Assembly (NCBI GenBank): GCA_026008535.1
Contig: BRKX01000011.1
Location: 16,934,001 to 16,998,000, forward strand
Length of the DNA stretch: 64,000 nt
Reading direction: 5' to 3'
From: Perilla frutescens
Lineage: Eukaryota > Streptophyta > Magnoliopsida > Lamiales > Lamiaceae
Positions 34,141-44,779 of this stretch are shown here, piece by piece (position 1 is the stretch's first letter; each line of letters starts with the position of its first letter). The position numbers and the translations under genes are program-made. The notes beneath the pieces were generated by a model. The model was given only the letters and a program-made list of their open reading frames with translations. It was not told the DNA's origin and did no database searches.

Positions 34141-35585
34141 GGCGCGCGACCTGTGCGCGCTCGTGCGGCCTGTGCACGCTCGCGCTCGTCTCCGCGGTCG
34201 CGCGAGACTGAGACCGAGAGTCGTATGAACGACGACAGAAGCTATGGAACTCGATATACAAGCATTCAAATCATCAAAGCACATCTAGAACTCATTTCTA
34301 CCATCTAACATCCTATAAAAACATCTCAACAAGCTTTGCAACATAAACCACCTCATTTCTACCATTTATCACGATTCGAAAACTCAAAACATGATTTCCA
34401 ACACAACACCAAACCTATATATATATATATATATATCTCATGGTTTTCGAAATACCTTTCAAAATAACAATGGAGAAAGTTGGAAGAAGGTTGAAGGAGA
34501 TGGAACGATGGAGACGAAGCTTCCAATAACGACGCCGGAAACGAAACGGTGAAGAACGGCTTGAACATGTATGAGCTCTTCCCAACAATGGCTACAACTT
34601 CTTGCTTCTCTCACTCTCTCTCTCGATCAAAGAAAATAGAAGCAAGAAGATGGTGTGGAGAAGAAGAAATGGAGAAGATGATGAAATGAGAGATGCTTTG
34701 CCCTTTTCTCTCTCTCAACTTTTGTGTAGAAAATGAAAGAAGATGGAATGGAAGATGAATGGTTGTCTTGCCCTTTTCTTTCTCACAACTTTTATGTAAA
34801 TGAAGAAGAAGAAGAAGAAGAAGAAGAAGAAGAAAGGAAATTGCAGCTGCCTCTATCTCTCTTTCTCTCGAAAATGTGAGCAAGAAATGGCAAGCACTCT
34901 CTCTCTATGAACTATACTTATGTATCTATAGTTTTCTTTGATTTGGGGGACAAGAAACGTGAGAGACATGGGAGAGGTGAGGGGAAAGGCATGGCCTCCC
35001 ATGCCTCGGTTAATAAAAAAAATATATCCGTTTTAAATACCAATTGCTCAATTATCGTGATATTTTCCGTCTTCGGAAAAATCCCGAACTAAATCGATAT
35101 TGCTAAAATAATTCACTTATTTTAAAACAATAGTTTATTTGAAATTATTGAGTTTAAAACACTGCTTTAAAATACTGGTTTTAAATCCTCAACAATTTAA
35201 AACATCTGAAACCTAGAGAATATCTGATTCTCTTGACTTGAACATCTCGTTTAAATTATCTGAATTTAAACAATTGCATGACTGGAGAATATCTGAGTCT
35301 CTCAGTCCTGAAATTAATTATCGGAATATCTGATTCACGATAATCACACACCGTAAATAAAATAGGAATCGAATTTATCTGAAATTACGATTCCGGCTTT
35401 CCATACAGAAAAGGAGATAAACCCTAACAGAAATATTTAATCCACCCACGGAATTTTAATTGACCTTGAATTCGATGGAATATAACGGATACTTTAGACC
35501 CTAATCTGACGTGCAATTACTGTACTCGTACAGTAATCACACACTTAACTGTAATTAAACAGTAAGTGAATTTCGGGGTATTACA

Positions 35586-35600
35586 TTCCACCCCCCTTAA
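35586..35600 (-). promoter_or_regulatory. polypurine tract of element B
   Basis: Plus-strand TTCCACCCCCCTTAA reads AAGGGGGGTGGAA on the minus strand, immediately before the 3' LTR. Confidence 0.85.
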
Positions 35601-35619
35601 AATAAATTTCATCCCGAAA

Positions 35620-36088
35620 TTTACATACTTTAGAGGAACAATTCTGGGTACTTTACTTTCATCTTATCCTCGAGTTCCCATGTCGCTTCTTCCTGACCAT
35701 GGTGACTCTACAGGATCTTAACTAGAGAAATAGACTTGTTCCTCAACTCCTAGACTTTTCGGTCCAAAACGGCTTCTGGTCTCTCTTCATAAGTTAGATC
35801 GGAATCTAACTCTATCTCGTTGTGCCGGATCACATGCTTGGGATCATACACGTATTTCCTCAACTGAGAAACATGAAATACGTTATGAACATTACCAAAA
35901 CTGGGTTTTAATGCCAATCTGTACGCCACTGAGCCTATCCGCTCAAGGATCTCGTAAGGTCCTATAAAACGTGGTCGCAACTTTCCTTTTACGCCGAATC
36001 TTATTATTCCCCTAGAAGGAGATACTTTCAGGAAGACTTTGTCTCTGGGCTTCTTGAATCCTCTGATGGATTTTTCTGACAATTTCAA
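35620..36088 (-). pseudogene. integrase C-terminal domain and chromodomain (element B)
   Basis: The frame has GDKVFLKVSPSRG-like sequence (here PRDKVFLKVSPSRGIIRFG), the GPF/Y-type RFIGPYEILERIGSVAYRLA and HNVFHVSQLRKYVYDPKHVI. It continues towards the LTR as a chromodomain: DLTYEERPEAVLDRKV, ELRNKSISLVKIL, HHGQEEATWELEDKM and KYPELF, interrupted by two in-frame TAGs (about 35748 and 35715). Confidence 0.85.
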
Positions 36089-36830
36089 TCATTTCTGACA
36101 CTGAGTCTGGCCCAAGAATCCTTCTCTCACCCACTTCATCCCAGTAAAGTGGTGATCTGCACTTTCGCCCATACAACGCTTCGTATGGCGCCATATTGAT
36201 GGTTGCTTGATAACTATTGTTATAGGCAAACTCAATCAACGCTAATATTTCCTCCCAGCTTCCACCCCTGTCTAGGACCACTGTTCTCAACATGTCCTCT
36301 AATGTTTGGATCGTCCTCTCGGATTGACCATCTGTCTGTGGGTGAAACGCTGTACTGAAATTGAGTTGAGTTCCCAGGTCTTTCTGTAAACTAATCCAAA
36401 ATCTTGAGGTAAACTTTGAATCTCTATCAGATGTTATCGACACCGGAACACCTTGAAGGCATACAATTTCACTGACATAATTCTGAGCTAGCTTATTCGA
36501 TCAATCCGTAACTCAGATCGGAAGGAAATGAGCTGACTTTGTTAGTCTGTCAATAATGACCCATATGGCCATATTCCCTCGTCTTGACTTGGGTAGGCCT
36601 GTTACAAAATCCATCGCTATGTGTTCCCACTTCCACTCGGGAATCTCTAACGGTTGTAGCGCACCGTAAGGCCTCTGATGCAATGCCTTAACTTGTTGAC
36701 ACGATAAACATCGCTCAACATAGGAAGCTACGTCTCATTTTATTCCTTCCCACCAGGATTTCTGCCTCAAATCCTGATACATTTTCGTACTTCCCGGGTG
36801 TGCTGTATATGGAGTATCATGAGCCTCGTT
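36012..36830 (-). pseudogene. integrase core (element B)
   Basis: 36443-36012 encodes SDRDSKFTSRFWISLQ with the second catalytic Asp, HPQTDGQSERTIQTLEDM with the catalytic Glu, and YNNSYQATINMAPYEALYGR. Upstream, up to 36830, the zinc-binding and first-Asp part is recognisable on the minus strand (CLSCQ and MDFVTGLP-like positions) but contains stops. A frameshift near 36060-36090 separates it from the C-terminal domain. Confidence 0.82.
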
Positions 36831-37237
36831 CATGATCTCATTTCTGAGCTCAACACAGGGTGGAACACATATCCTACCTTCAAAAAGGATAGCATTATAT
36901 GATGCTTCTTTGAAACTTTTCGTTTTTTTCCTGACCTGATCTTCGAACGCATCTCTTCCATTGTTTGATCTTTTCTCTGTGCCTCAATTATCTTTTCTCG
37001 GAGATCTGGTACGGCTACTGGTGTCGCAACACGACATACAATCGTCTCAGGCGGGTAAACCACCTCTAGCTGTAAGCTTTCAAAATCCTTGATGAGTTTC
37101 TCCTCCTGAGTAAGGAGAAATCCCAACCTGCTTGTCTTACGACTCAAGGCATCTGCTACTACATTAGCCTTGCCTGGGTGGTAACTGATTCCACAGTCGT
37201 AATCCTTTATCACTTCGAGCCATCTGCGCTGTCTCAT
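36830..37237 (-). pseudogene. end of RNase H and integrase N-terminal linker (element B)
   Basis: It begins MRQRRWLEVIKDYDCGISYH, PGKANVVADALSRK, the universal RNase H end in gypsy elements. A diverged linker follows, then the approach to the integrase zinc finger. A frameshift near 37240-37260, at an A/T run, separates it from the preceding RNase H part. Confidence 0.85.
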
Positions 37238-38222
37238 ATTTAAATTCTTCTGCTCGAAAAAAATACTTTAAACTCTTATGATCTGTGAAAATCTCACACC
37301 TAACTCCGTATAGGTGGTGTCTCCAGATTTTCAAGGCATGCACTATTGCTGCCAATTCTAAGCCATGCGTAGGATAATTCAACTCATGAATTCTTAACTG
37401 TCTGGATGCATACGCTATGAATTTACCTTCTTGCATTAGGACACAGCCTAATCCATTCTTCAAAGCATGTGTGTAAATCACAAATTCTTTATCACTGACC
37501 GGAATGGCTAAAACTGGTGCCGTAGTCAATCTTTTCTTAAGCTCCTGAAAACTTGCTTCGCATTCTTCTGACCACTGGTACTTGATTCCCTTCCTTAGCA
37601 ATTGTGTCATTGGCCTAGCTATCTTGAAGAATCCTTCTATGAATCTCCTATAGTATCCCGCTCATCCTAAGAAACTTCTGATTTCGCTAGGAGTAGTTAG
37701 AGATTTCCATTCCTGCACTGCCTCTACCTTAGAGGGGTCTACTTTTATGCCTTCTGCTGACACAATGTGCCCAAGGAACATTACTTCCTTTAGCCAAAAT
37801 TCGCACTTGCTGAACTTGGCATAAAGTCATTCTGTTCTTAGTGTTTCTAACACTGTCCTCAGATGCTCTGCATGATCTGATTCATTCTTAGAGTAGATGA
37901 GAATATCATCTATAAACACAAGAACAAACTGATCCAAAAATGGATGAAACACCCTATTCATGAGATCCATGAATACTGCTGGGGCGTTTGTCAATCCGAA
38001 TGGCATTACTGTAAACTCGTAATGACCATATCTGGTTCGGAAAGCTGTCTTGGGTATATCTTCTGACTTGATCTTCAACTGATGATACCCAGACCTTAGG
38101 TCAATCTTCGAGAATACATTTGCTCCCTGGAGCTGATCAAAAAGATCATCAATCCTTGGTAAAGGATACTTGTTCTTCAACGTCAGCTTATTCAACTCAC
38201 GGTAATTTATACACATTCTCAA
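37164..38222 (-). pseudogene. reverse transcriptase and RNase H (element B)
   Basis: RT segments: MCINYRELNKLTLKNKYPLP, FSKIDLRSGYHQLKIK, FIDDILIYSKNESDHAEHL (YXDD-type box present). A stop follows at about 37826 and another at about 37664, then TQLLRKGIKYQWSEECEASF. RNase H begins VIYTHALKNGLGCVLM, where the first catalytic Asp (Y-S/T-D-A in relatives, kept in element A) is His. It runs on to ELAAIVHALKIWRHHLYG and FTDHKSLKYF. Confidence 0.88.
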
Positions 38223-39078
38223 TGTGCCGTCTTTTTTTTTTCACGAACAGGACTGGTGCTCCCCCTGGTGATGCACTAGGTCGGATGAAACCTAGGTCTA
38301 ACAATTCTTGCAACTGAATTTTGAGTTCTTGCAACTCCTTTGGGGCCATCCTGTATGGAGCTTTGGAAATCGGGGCTGCTCCCGGTTCCAAATCTATTAC
38401 GAATTCAACTTGTCGATTCGGAGGTAATCCTGGCAATTCTTCTGGAAAAATGTCTGTAAAATATTGCACCACTGGAACATCTTCCATTGTTCTTTCTATA
38501 TCATCAACTTTATTCAGATAAACCAGGAAAGCTAGATTTCCTCTCTTGATCATCTTCTTAGCCCGTAGCGCTGAAATCCTTGGGGTGAACTTTCCCATCT
38601 CTATGCCGTGAAAGCTTGTTGGCTCTTCACCTGGAACTTGGAATGATATCTTCCTTTCGCTGCATAGGATCGTGGCATGGTTTTCTGATAACCAATCCAT
38701 CCCTAGGATTACGTCGGTATCCCACATCGGTAGGACACTTAGATTATCGGCCTTAATCCTAGTTAATCCCAAGTCTATTTCTATGTTCGAGCAAACGTGA
38801 GTCGTAGTCATAGTTCCGCCAGTTGGTGTTAAAATCTTCTTCCTATGACTAGCTCGTTCAGTTTTAAGCTCTAACTTATCACAACATGCTTTTGAAATAA
38901 AGGAGTGTGATGCTCTAGTATCAAATAAAACAACTAAAGGCACGCCATGAAGTTTGCCCATACCTGCAAGATTACCTTTCTGCTTCCCTTTCCCGGAGGA
39001 ACTGGGGTTCATTGCATAAGACCTGAGATTTCCTTGATGCATCTGCCTCTGCTGTTGTTGCTGACTCTGTTGACCCAA
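38197..39078 (-). pseudogene. aspartic protease and protease-RT linker (element B)
   Basis: The reading contains VVLFDTRASHSFISK, where the catalytic D-T/S-G has become DTR, then VLPMWDTDVILGMDWLSENH and PEELPGLPPNRQVEFVIDLE. It ends in GFIRPSASPGGAPVLFVKKK just before a frameshift at a T/A run (about 38230). The Gln-rich N-terminal stretch lies just after the Gag zinc knuckle. The Gly-to-Arg change would inactivate the protease. Confidence 0.88.
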
Positions 39079-39125
39079 TGCTTGCAGGGCCTTTAGCTGC
39101 TGAGGGTTCCGTCCCTGCTGTGCCT

Positions 39126-40140
39126 TCAGGCAATACCTCGCATAGTGACCTTCCTAGCCACAGTTATAACAACTTGAACTGCCCACCAGGCAGTTTCCCT
39201 TGTGCGGCTTATTGCACCTTGGCATAACGGATAGTTAGTTTGTGCTGGCACATATCTTTCCGGGACAGGGGCATTCTGCTGTCCCTGTTGCCTGTTTCCC
39301 TGCCAAGGCTTCCTGTAGCTTTGGTTCCTGTTCTGGTTACCTCCGTCATCCCACTTTCTCTTCCCTTGAAAGTTTTGTGATGGAGTCTGAGTTGGTGCTG
39401 GTACTTGAGTTGGTGCTGGAGCTGATACTGGGGCCTTTCTTTCTTCAGGCATTACTGCCTCGATGTCCAATGCCCTGTTCAACGACTCGGCATAGGTCAG
39501 GTCTTCCCGACTTGCCAAAGACATGGCAATCTCATGCCTTAGTCCTGATTTGAATTTAGATGCCATCTTCTCATCAGTATCCACCTGGAGAGGTGCATAT
39601 CGTGACAACTCACAGAATACTCGCTCGTACTCTGTGACGGACATCTATCCTTGTTTCAGAGTATGAAACTCTGCTTCCTTCTTGACTCTGAATGTCTTGG
39701 GAATGTATTTTTCGTAGAATCCAGTTTTGAACTGATCCCACGTATAGGCATCAAGCTACTCCGGAGTCATGGTCCTCCTTCTAGACTCCCACCAGAAATC
39801 TACAGATCTTGTTAACTAAAATGCTACACAGGAGAGTCGCTCCTGGTTATCACAGCGGAGGAAATTAAAAAATCCTTTCCATGGATCTTATCCATGCTTC
39901 GGCATCTGATGGATTTCCTGCTCCGTCAAATGATGGAGGGTTCTGTCACAGAAAAAGTTCCTCAATTCTGCATTGTGGAGGTAGGGAAGGTGTCTGCTCC
40001 CTTTGCTCTTCTTGGCTTTCTTGTTGTTCTTCCTTCATTCTTTCCTGTCTTTCTTGCCTTGGAGGTCTCCCTCTAGGCCTATTTTGTCTTACGGAATTCC
40101 ATTCACATTTCCTCTACGCGCTGCTCCTGTTGGTACCATT
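39126..40140 (-). pseudogene. gag (element B)
   Basis: The probable start is MVPTGAARRG near 40135. After an early frameshift the capsid region has NPPSFDGAGNPSDAEAWIRS, RLSCVAF and DFWWES, then SVTEYERVFCELSRYAPLQV, with at least four in-frame stops (for example near 39650, 39770, 39820). 39480-39230 is a Pro/Gln/Asn-rich spacer. The knuckle reads CYNCG-stop-EGHYARYC near 39150-39175, with a TAG inside the CX2CX4HX4C motif. Confidence 0.85.
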
Positions 40141-40570
40141 CTTTAATTATAATTTCCCATTATAATTAATAACTAAGTCACTGCCTACTGCTATATAAAT
40201 GACTCATGCTTTAACTGATCCTTAACATATCCTGAGCACGTAAAACACTTTGAAACTCTGAAGCATAAGTCAACAGCCTTTCTAGGCTTAAATACACATA
40301 TCAGGGAAATTTGCCTCAAACGAGGTCTTACAAGTACATTTTCTGATGCATCGGTTTTGCAAAAAAAAAAAACAGCCATATTTGGACGACAGAATGTTTA
40401 CAAACCAACGCATTCCTGTCTCAAAAGTGGGAATACGTCTATCCCAAGAATGGTCCTCTAGGGAACACATTCAACTACTGAAATGTATATACAAAACAAG
40501 TCCTCCTGATATAAAATATATTGACATAGCTCAAAAGCTGAACTAGTCGGACGAGGTACTGGCCGACCGA

Positions 40571-40756
40571 CTATCCTGGATCCTCCGAGGAGTCCTCTTC
40601 CTCCTCTGACTGCGGATTCTCCGAGGGGTCCTTATCTGACTGTGGATCCTCTAAGGGATCCTTATCTGACTGCGGATTCTCCGAGGGGTCCTTTTCCTCC
40701 TCTGACTGATCATCGAAAATCCTGAAAAAAATTTTACCCAGTGCCGGTTTGGGCAC
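40571..40756 (-). repeat. acidic-coding tandem repeat in leader of element B
   Basis: About five units of ~30-36 bp give, on the minus strand, repeated SDKDPSENPQ / SEEEEDSSEDP peptides in one open frame of about 60 codons. Units also contain GGATCC...GGATCC-like inverted repeats. Whether it is translated is unknown; an upstream ORF in a gypsy leader is possible, but low-complexity expansion explains it equally well. Confidence 0.5.
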
Positions 40757-40844
40757 CTAGCGCCGGATAGCCTAGTCCCTGCTTCCTCCAGTCTGCTGAT
40801 TTAACTTGTACTCAGTTCAGTTCAGTTGATGATCAGTTGGTCAT

Positions 40845-40995
40845 CAGTTAGCTCTCCAGTTGGGTCTCTAGTTCAGCTGGACTCTCCAGCTGACCCTCCA
40901 GGTGGACTCTCCATCTGGCTCTTCAGTTGGGTCTCTCCAGCTGGCTCTTCAGCTCAGCTGGACTTCTCAGCTCAGCTTGACTTTCTCTCCAGCTG
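40845..40995. repeat. CCAGCTGG minisatellite in leader of element B
   Basis: Short units of about 15-20 bp are built on CTCTCCAGCTGG and variants (CCAGTTGG, CCAGGTGG, CCATCTGG). The core is a palindrome in several units. Confidence 0.6.
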
Positions 40996-41002
40996 GCTCC
41001 AT

Positions 41003-41423
41003 TTCAAGTTTCTAACTTGAACATTTCATTCTTACTTATTTTGAGACGCTAACTCAAAATACTGAAGTTTTACCTCGAGACGCTAACTCGAGATAAAATT
41101 CTTGAGGTTATTTTTTTCGAGATGCTGACTCGAAAAGTAAAATCTCTGAAGGATCTAGTTCGAGACGCTGACTCAAACTACATTTTCAAGATTCAATCTT
41201 GAAGGTTCCTGGATTGATTTATTTTGGGATGCTGACTCAAAATACTGCTGGTTTACCTCAAGACGCTGACTCGAAGTAAAAATTTCTGAGAGATCTAGTT
41301 CGAGACGCTGACTCGAACTAGCATACTCAAGATTCTATCTTGACGACTTCTGAACTGGTTTATTTTGAGACGCTGACTCAAAATAATTTCGGTTCGAGGT
41401 TTCGAAACGCTAATTCGCAAACC
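41003..41423 (-). repeat. hairpin array 1: variable stems, conserved 7-nt loop
   Basis: Eleven or so inverted repeats each have a 7-nt loop, mostly ACG/ATG-CTGA or ACGCTAA on the plus strand. Examples of stems are ATTTTGAG/CTCAAAAT (41038-41060), CTCGAG/CTCGAG (41074-41092), TTTTCGAG/CTCGAAAA (41114-41136), CTAGTTCGAG/CTCGAACTAG (41295-41321), TTATTTTGAG/CTCAAAATAA (41360-41386) and GGTTTCGAA/TTCG-C-AAACC (41398-41423). Stem sequences differ but remain paired. Two interspersed units (41185-41203, 41327-41343) have other 7-nt loops. The role is unknown. Confidence 0.8.
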
Positions 41424-41975
41424 TTACTGAAACGAGGACTTGATGCATCAGCTACTGAAATTGGAACCCCTGATCATCATGCCTCCTGAAACTGGATCTG
41501 ATTCTGAAACTTGTCTTTTTCCTTTAGGTTCTTGAACTTGGCTGTATTTCTTCATCAGGTTCCATTTGCTGAGTTTTTTTTTTCTTTTCTCTTTTTTTTT
41601 TTCTTAAATGAAAGCCAACTTAAAGGGAACTAAGGCAATCTAGATTCCTCTATATTCTCTGAGGCTTAAATTCATGGAAACAACCTGATAATAATTAGAT
41701 CACTCTGATCTAAACTGCATGCTCATTATAAAAATAATAGCACAAAATTCTTATAGTCTAATTTATCTGAAATTCGACTGTACTTGAAGTCGGACTTATC
41801 AAAAGCCTGTCATAACTGAACTTTTGCATTTATCTAAACTGCAAAATTGAAATCTGGCAACCTTTGTGCCTTCTTAGCTGCTGCTTCGTGAGCTTGCCTC
41901 AACGAAATAAAAATCATTAAAACTCTTTTAAATAGTAAGGGGCTTTAATAAACATTTTTCTGATGCACAACTTTT

Positions 41976-42326
41976 GCCAATCCCTGATTGGTCTTACAAA
42001 ACTTTTGCCAATCCCAGATTGGTCTTACAAAACTGTTGCCAATCCCTGATTGGTCTTACAAAACTGTTGCCAATCCCTGATTGGTCTTACCACACCATTA
42101 TCTGAATGATTTTACTGAAAAATTTTATAAAATCGCCAACATCTGGATGGCCTGAACTGAATGATTTTATAAAATTTTTGCCAACATCTGGATGGTCTGA
42201 TCTGAATACTTTATAAAAATTCTCACCATTACCTAAATGGCTTAATCGAAAATTTTTATAACTTTGCTATTATCTGAATAGCATGATCTGAAAAAAATTT
42301 CAAAATCTCGCCATTATCTGAATGGC
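41976..42326 (-). repeat. hairpin array 2: variable stems, 5-nt loop
   Basis: Ten units: four at ~31-bp spacing with GCCAAT/ATTGGT around CCCTG or CCCAG (41976, 42007, 42038, 42069), then ACCATT/AATGAT (42094), GCCAAC/GATGGC (42135), GCCAAC/GATGGT (42180), ACCATT/AATGGC (42225), GCTATT/AATAGC (42266) and GCCATT/AATGGC (42310). The later units mostly have loop ATCTG. The C-to-T change in one arm is matched by G-to-A in the other between the last two units. Confidence 0.8.
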
Positions 42327-42420
42327 CTGAACTGAATACTGAATTTTGACAATTCCATACCTTTCTTTGGTTGAGCTTGATGTGAGGGAGTGCTGAGAGT
42401 TGTTAACTGATCACTGAACA

Positions 42421-42502
42421 GTCTAAGGAACAATCTTAGACTTAACTGAATGAACTTAGAGTTCGGAGTAAAAACTGAACTGTCTAAGGAACAATCTTAG
42501 AC
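42421..42502 (-). repeat. two hairpins beside the primer-binding site
   Basis: GTCTAAG-GAACAAT-CTTAGAC occurs at 42421-42441 and again at 42482-42502, in ~61-bp direct repeats that also share ACTTAGAG(T/C)TC. The stem is 7 bp with a 7-nt loop. They lie 37 bases from the PBS on the internal side, where retroelement packaging or dimerisation signals often occur; that role is inference. Confidence 0.7.
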
Positions 42503-42538
42503 TTCACTTGAAAAGAACTTAGAGCTCAGAGCAAAAAT

Positions 42539-42552
42539 CGCTCTGATACCAC
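42539..42552 (-). promoter_or_regulatory. primer-binding site of element B
   Basis: The plus strand CGCTCTGATACCACT is complementary to AGTGGTATCAGAGCG, containing the iMet-type TGGTATCAGAGC next to the 5' LTR. Confidence 0.9.
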
Positions 42553-42554
42553 TC

Positions 42555-44745
42555 TGTCACGACCCCACATTAATATCCAATTAATGCGACGTATGATTGG
42601 CACGACTTGATCCCAATGAAGGATGGATCAAGACGCGAACCGGAAATAATTAAATAAAGGAATAAACCACTGCAATCCAGGAACGATATTTGCAGTGAAC
42701 TCTAATTCAGAACTGAGTTTCAATTCATAAAATATAACTGAATAAATAAATACCTCAGAGTAGCAAAAAGGTATCATCGAGTTCAAGACATACTGAAGAC
42801 TTGACTCGATTATACAAAAGTAGCGGAAACAATATAGCACATCAAAGTACAGGAAAATATTCTGAGTCCTGTACTCAACAACTGTCTCTCTCTTAGCACT
42901 TCACCCCGCACCATCAACACTCAACCTGCACATTTCAAAACAAATATGCAGGGCTGAGTACAAGTATACTCAGTGAACACATTGCCAAAATATATATCAT
43001 AATATATATCTGATATTATGAATATTTATCAAATCTGTTTTATTATCATGCATTCTAAGTAAACACATAGGGGTTTTATCTGAAAAGGTCCTATGTTTTA
43101 CTAAATCATTTTCTGTCTTTGCGTACGCCTTTCTGTTGTATGATCATCCATATCCAAACGGAGTGCCAAGGAATAGTTCTTTCCGCACTCGAGTGCCAAG
43201 GAATAGCTCCGCTCAGCCTTTTCCGCACTCTACATACCATTACTAAATGCCGATCAAGGAATAGCTCCGCTCAGCCTTTTCCATCGCACGTTTAGCATCG
43301 TCGATGTCTTAGTCAAGAATAGCTTCGCTCAGCCTTTCTCTCTTCCTAATATCACCGACCCAAGTGTACACTAACATCGGTTAACACGCTAAGTTAGCAC
43401 GAGGCCCGATCGATTTAACAGTTAGAAAGCCCCTTGCGAGCTAACTAAATACGGATAAGATATCATACAAAACAAACATTTTATGCATGACAATAATTTA
43501 TTTGCATCAAAAATAATTAACTGCATATGAGTAAAAACTCAAATCATTATTTGGACTAAGAGTCCGTTGAAAAGAAAGCCCACCTTTCACCGACGTTTTT
43601 AATTACTGCAGCAGCTAGTTCCTCACTGATCTTATCCCTTGCGGATCTGCTAGCCTTCAATATATAAAAATGCACTTAGCATGTTGATCCAAATCCGATA
43701 GGACTCAACACGAAACGAAGGCCTATTAGGGTCTAGTATCCGTTCTAAATTCTCTTAGCTTAAGGGTTATTCTCAACCCTAGCTATTAGACATATTAAGG
43801 CATATATCATCATCATTTAAGGTATCAACAATACCTTAACATCATCCCAATTCGATTTTCTAAAAACAAGATCAATCATTAAACTTAGATCAACAAACAT
43901 TCTGCACAACGATCAACTTTGCGGAATTTTCTGTTTTGACACGCTAGGGTGCAGGGAATGTGCCCTATACTGTTGGAAAGCCACGGAAATATAGAATTTT
44001 ACACAATTTACGGTGACTCAAGGTGATAACTAACGAAGAAGTTATAGCCGATTTACTAGAAGGTGGCAGAATTGCCCGAATTTCCGAAAACAACTCGTGT
44101 CCTGACTTTGGAGATTTTTCACGACTGATTCAAGAAGAGTTATGGACTGAGATATATACCATTAGAAAGCCACGGAAGTCTAGAATTTTTAAAAATTTAT
44201 AGTGTCTTAAGATGATAACAAATGAAACGGATATACCCGTTTTACCAAAAGGTGGCAGAACTGCCATGATTTCATGAAAACCGAAACATGACCCCACTTC
44301 GCCGATTTTTCATAATTTACTCAGAACGATTTAGAGAATGAGACCTATACCATTTGAAAGCCAATTAAGTCTAGTTTTTGGCAAAATTTACGGTGTCTCA
44401 ATCGGATGTAAAACGAGGGAGTTATGCTCGTTTAACCGAAGGGTGGCAAGTCTGCCGAAAGCGAAGTGCGCGGGCGCGCGACCTGTGCGCGCTCGCGCGG
44501 CCTGTGCACGCTCGCGCTCGTCCCCACGGTCGCGCGAGACTGAGGCCGAGAGTCGTATGAACGACGACAGAAGCTGTGGAACTCGATATACAAGCATTCA
44601 AATCATCAAAGCACATCTAGAACTCATTTCTACCATCTAACATCCTATAAAAACATCTCAACAAGCTTTGCAACATAAACCACCTCATTTCTACCATTTA
44701 TCACGATTCAAAAACTCAAAACATGATTTCCAATACAACACCAAA

Positions 44746-44779
<34 letters not shown>

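Larger units (their letters stand above)
32223..35585 (-). repeat. 3' LTR of element B
   Basis: On the plus strand it runs from TGTCACGACCCCACATTAAT to TTTCGGGGTATTACA and matches 42555-45911 closely. Notable parts are a hairpin series around the repeated AATAGCTCCGCTCAGCCTTT (32829-33113), three ~189-bp tandem units (about 33645-34140), a GC-rich CGCGCGACC block (34130-34205), a TA tract (34416-34436) and GAA-rich microsatellite (34801-34835). Its Arg- or Leu-rich ORFs are compositional. Confidence 0.92.
40165..42538 (-). other. long, repeat-filled leader of element B
   Basis: This ~2.4 kb region between the PBS and gag is far longer than the leader of element A. Going from gag toward the PBS it holds a GA-rich acidic-coding repeat (40571-40756), a CCAGCTGG-type minisatellite (40845-40995), hairpin array 1 (41003-41423), an AT-rich interval, hairpin array 2 (41976-42326) and two identical-loop hairpins (42421-42502). 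No conventional ORF is seen except the acidic repeat. Confidence 0.8.

Noticed and set aside
34006..34308. 100-aa ORF, repeated at 44338-44640
   Set aside because: It lies in the LTR of element B, covers a GC-rich block, and is matched by equally long ORFs on the other strand.
41976..42100. Regular direct repeats that could suggest a CRISPR array
   Set aside because: Units and spacers are both repeated, the setting is a plant retrotransposon leader, and no cas-like gene exists.
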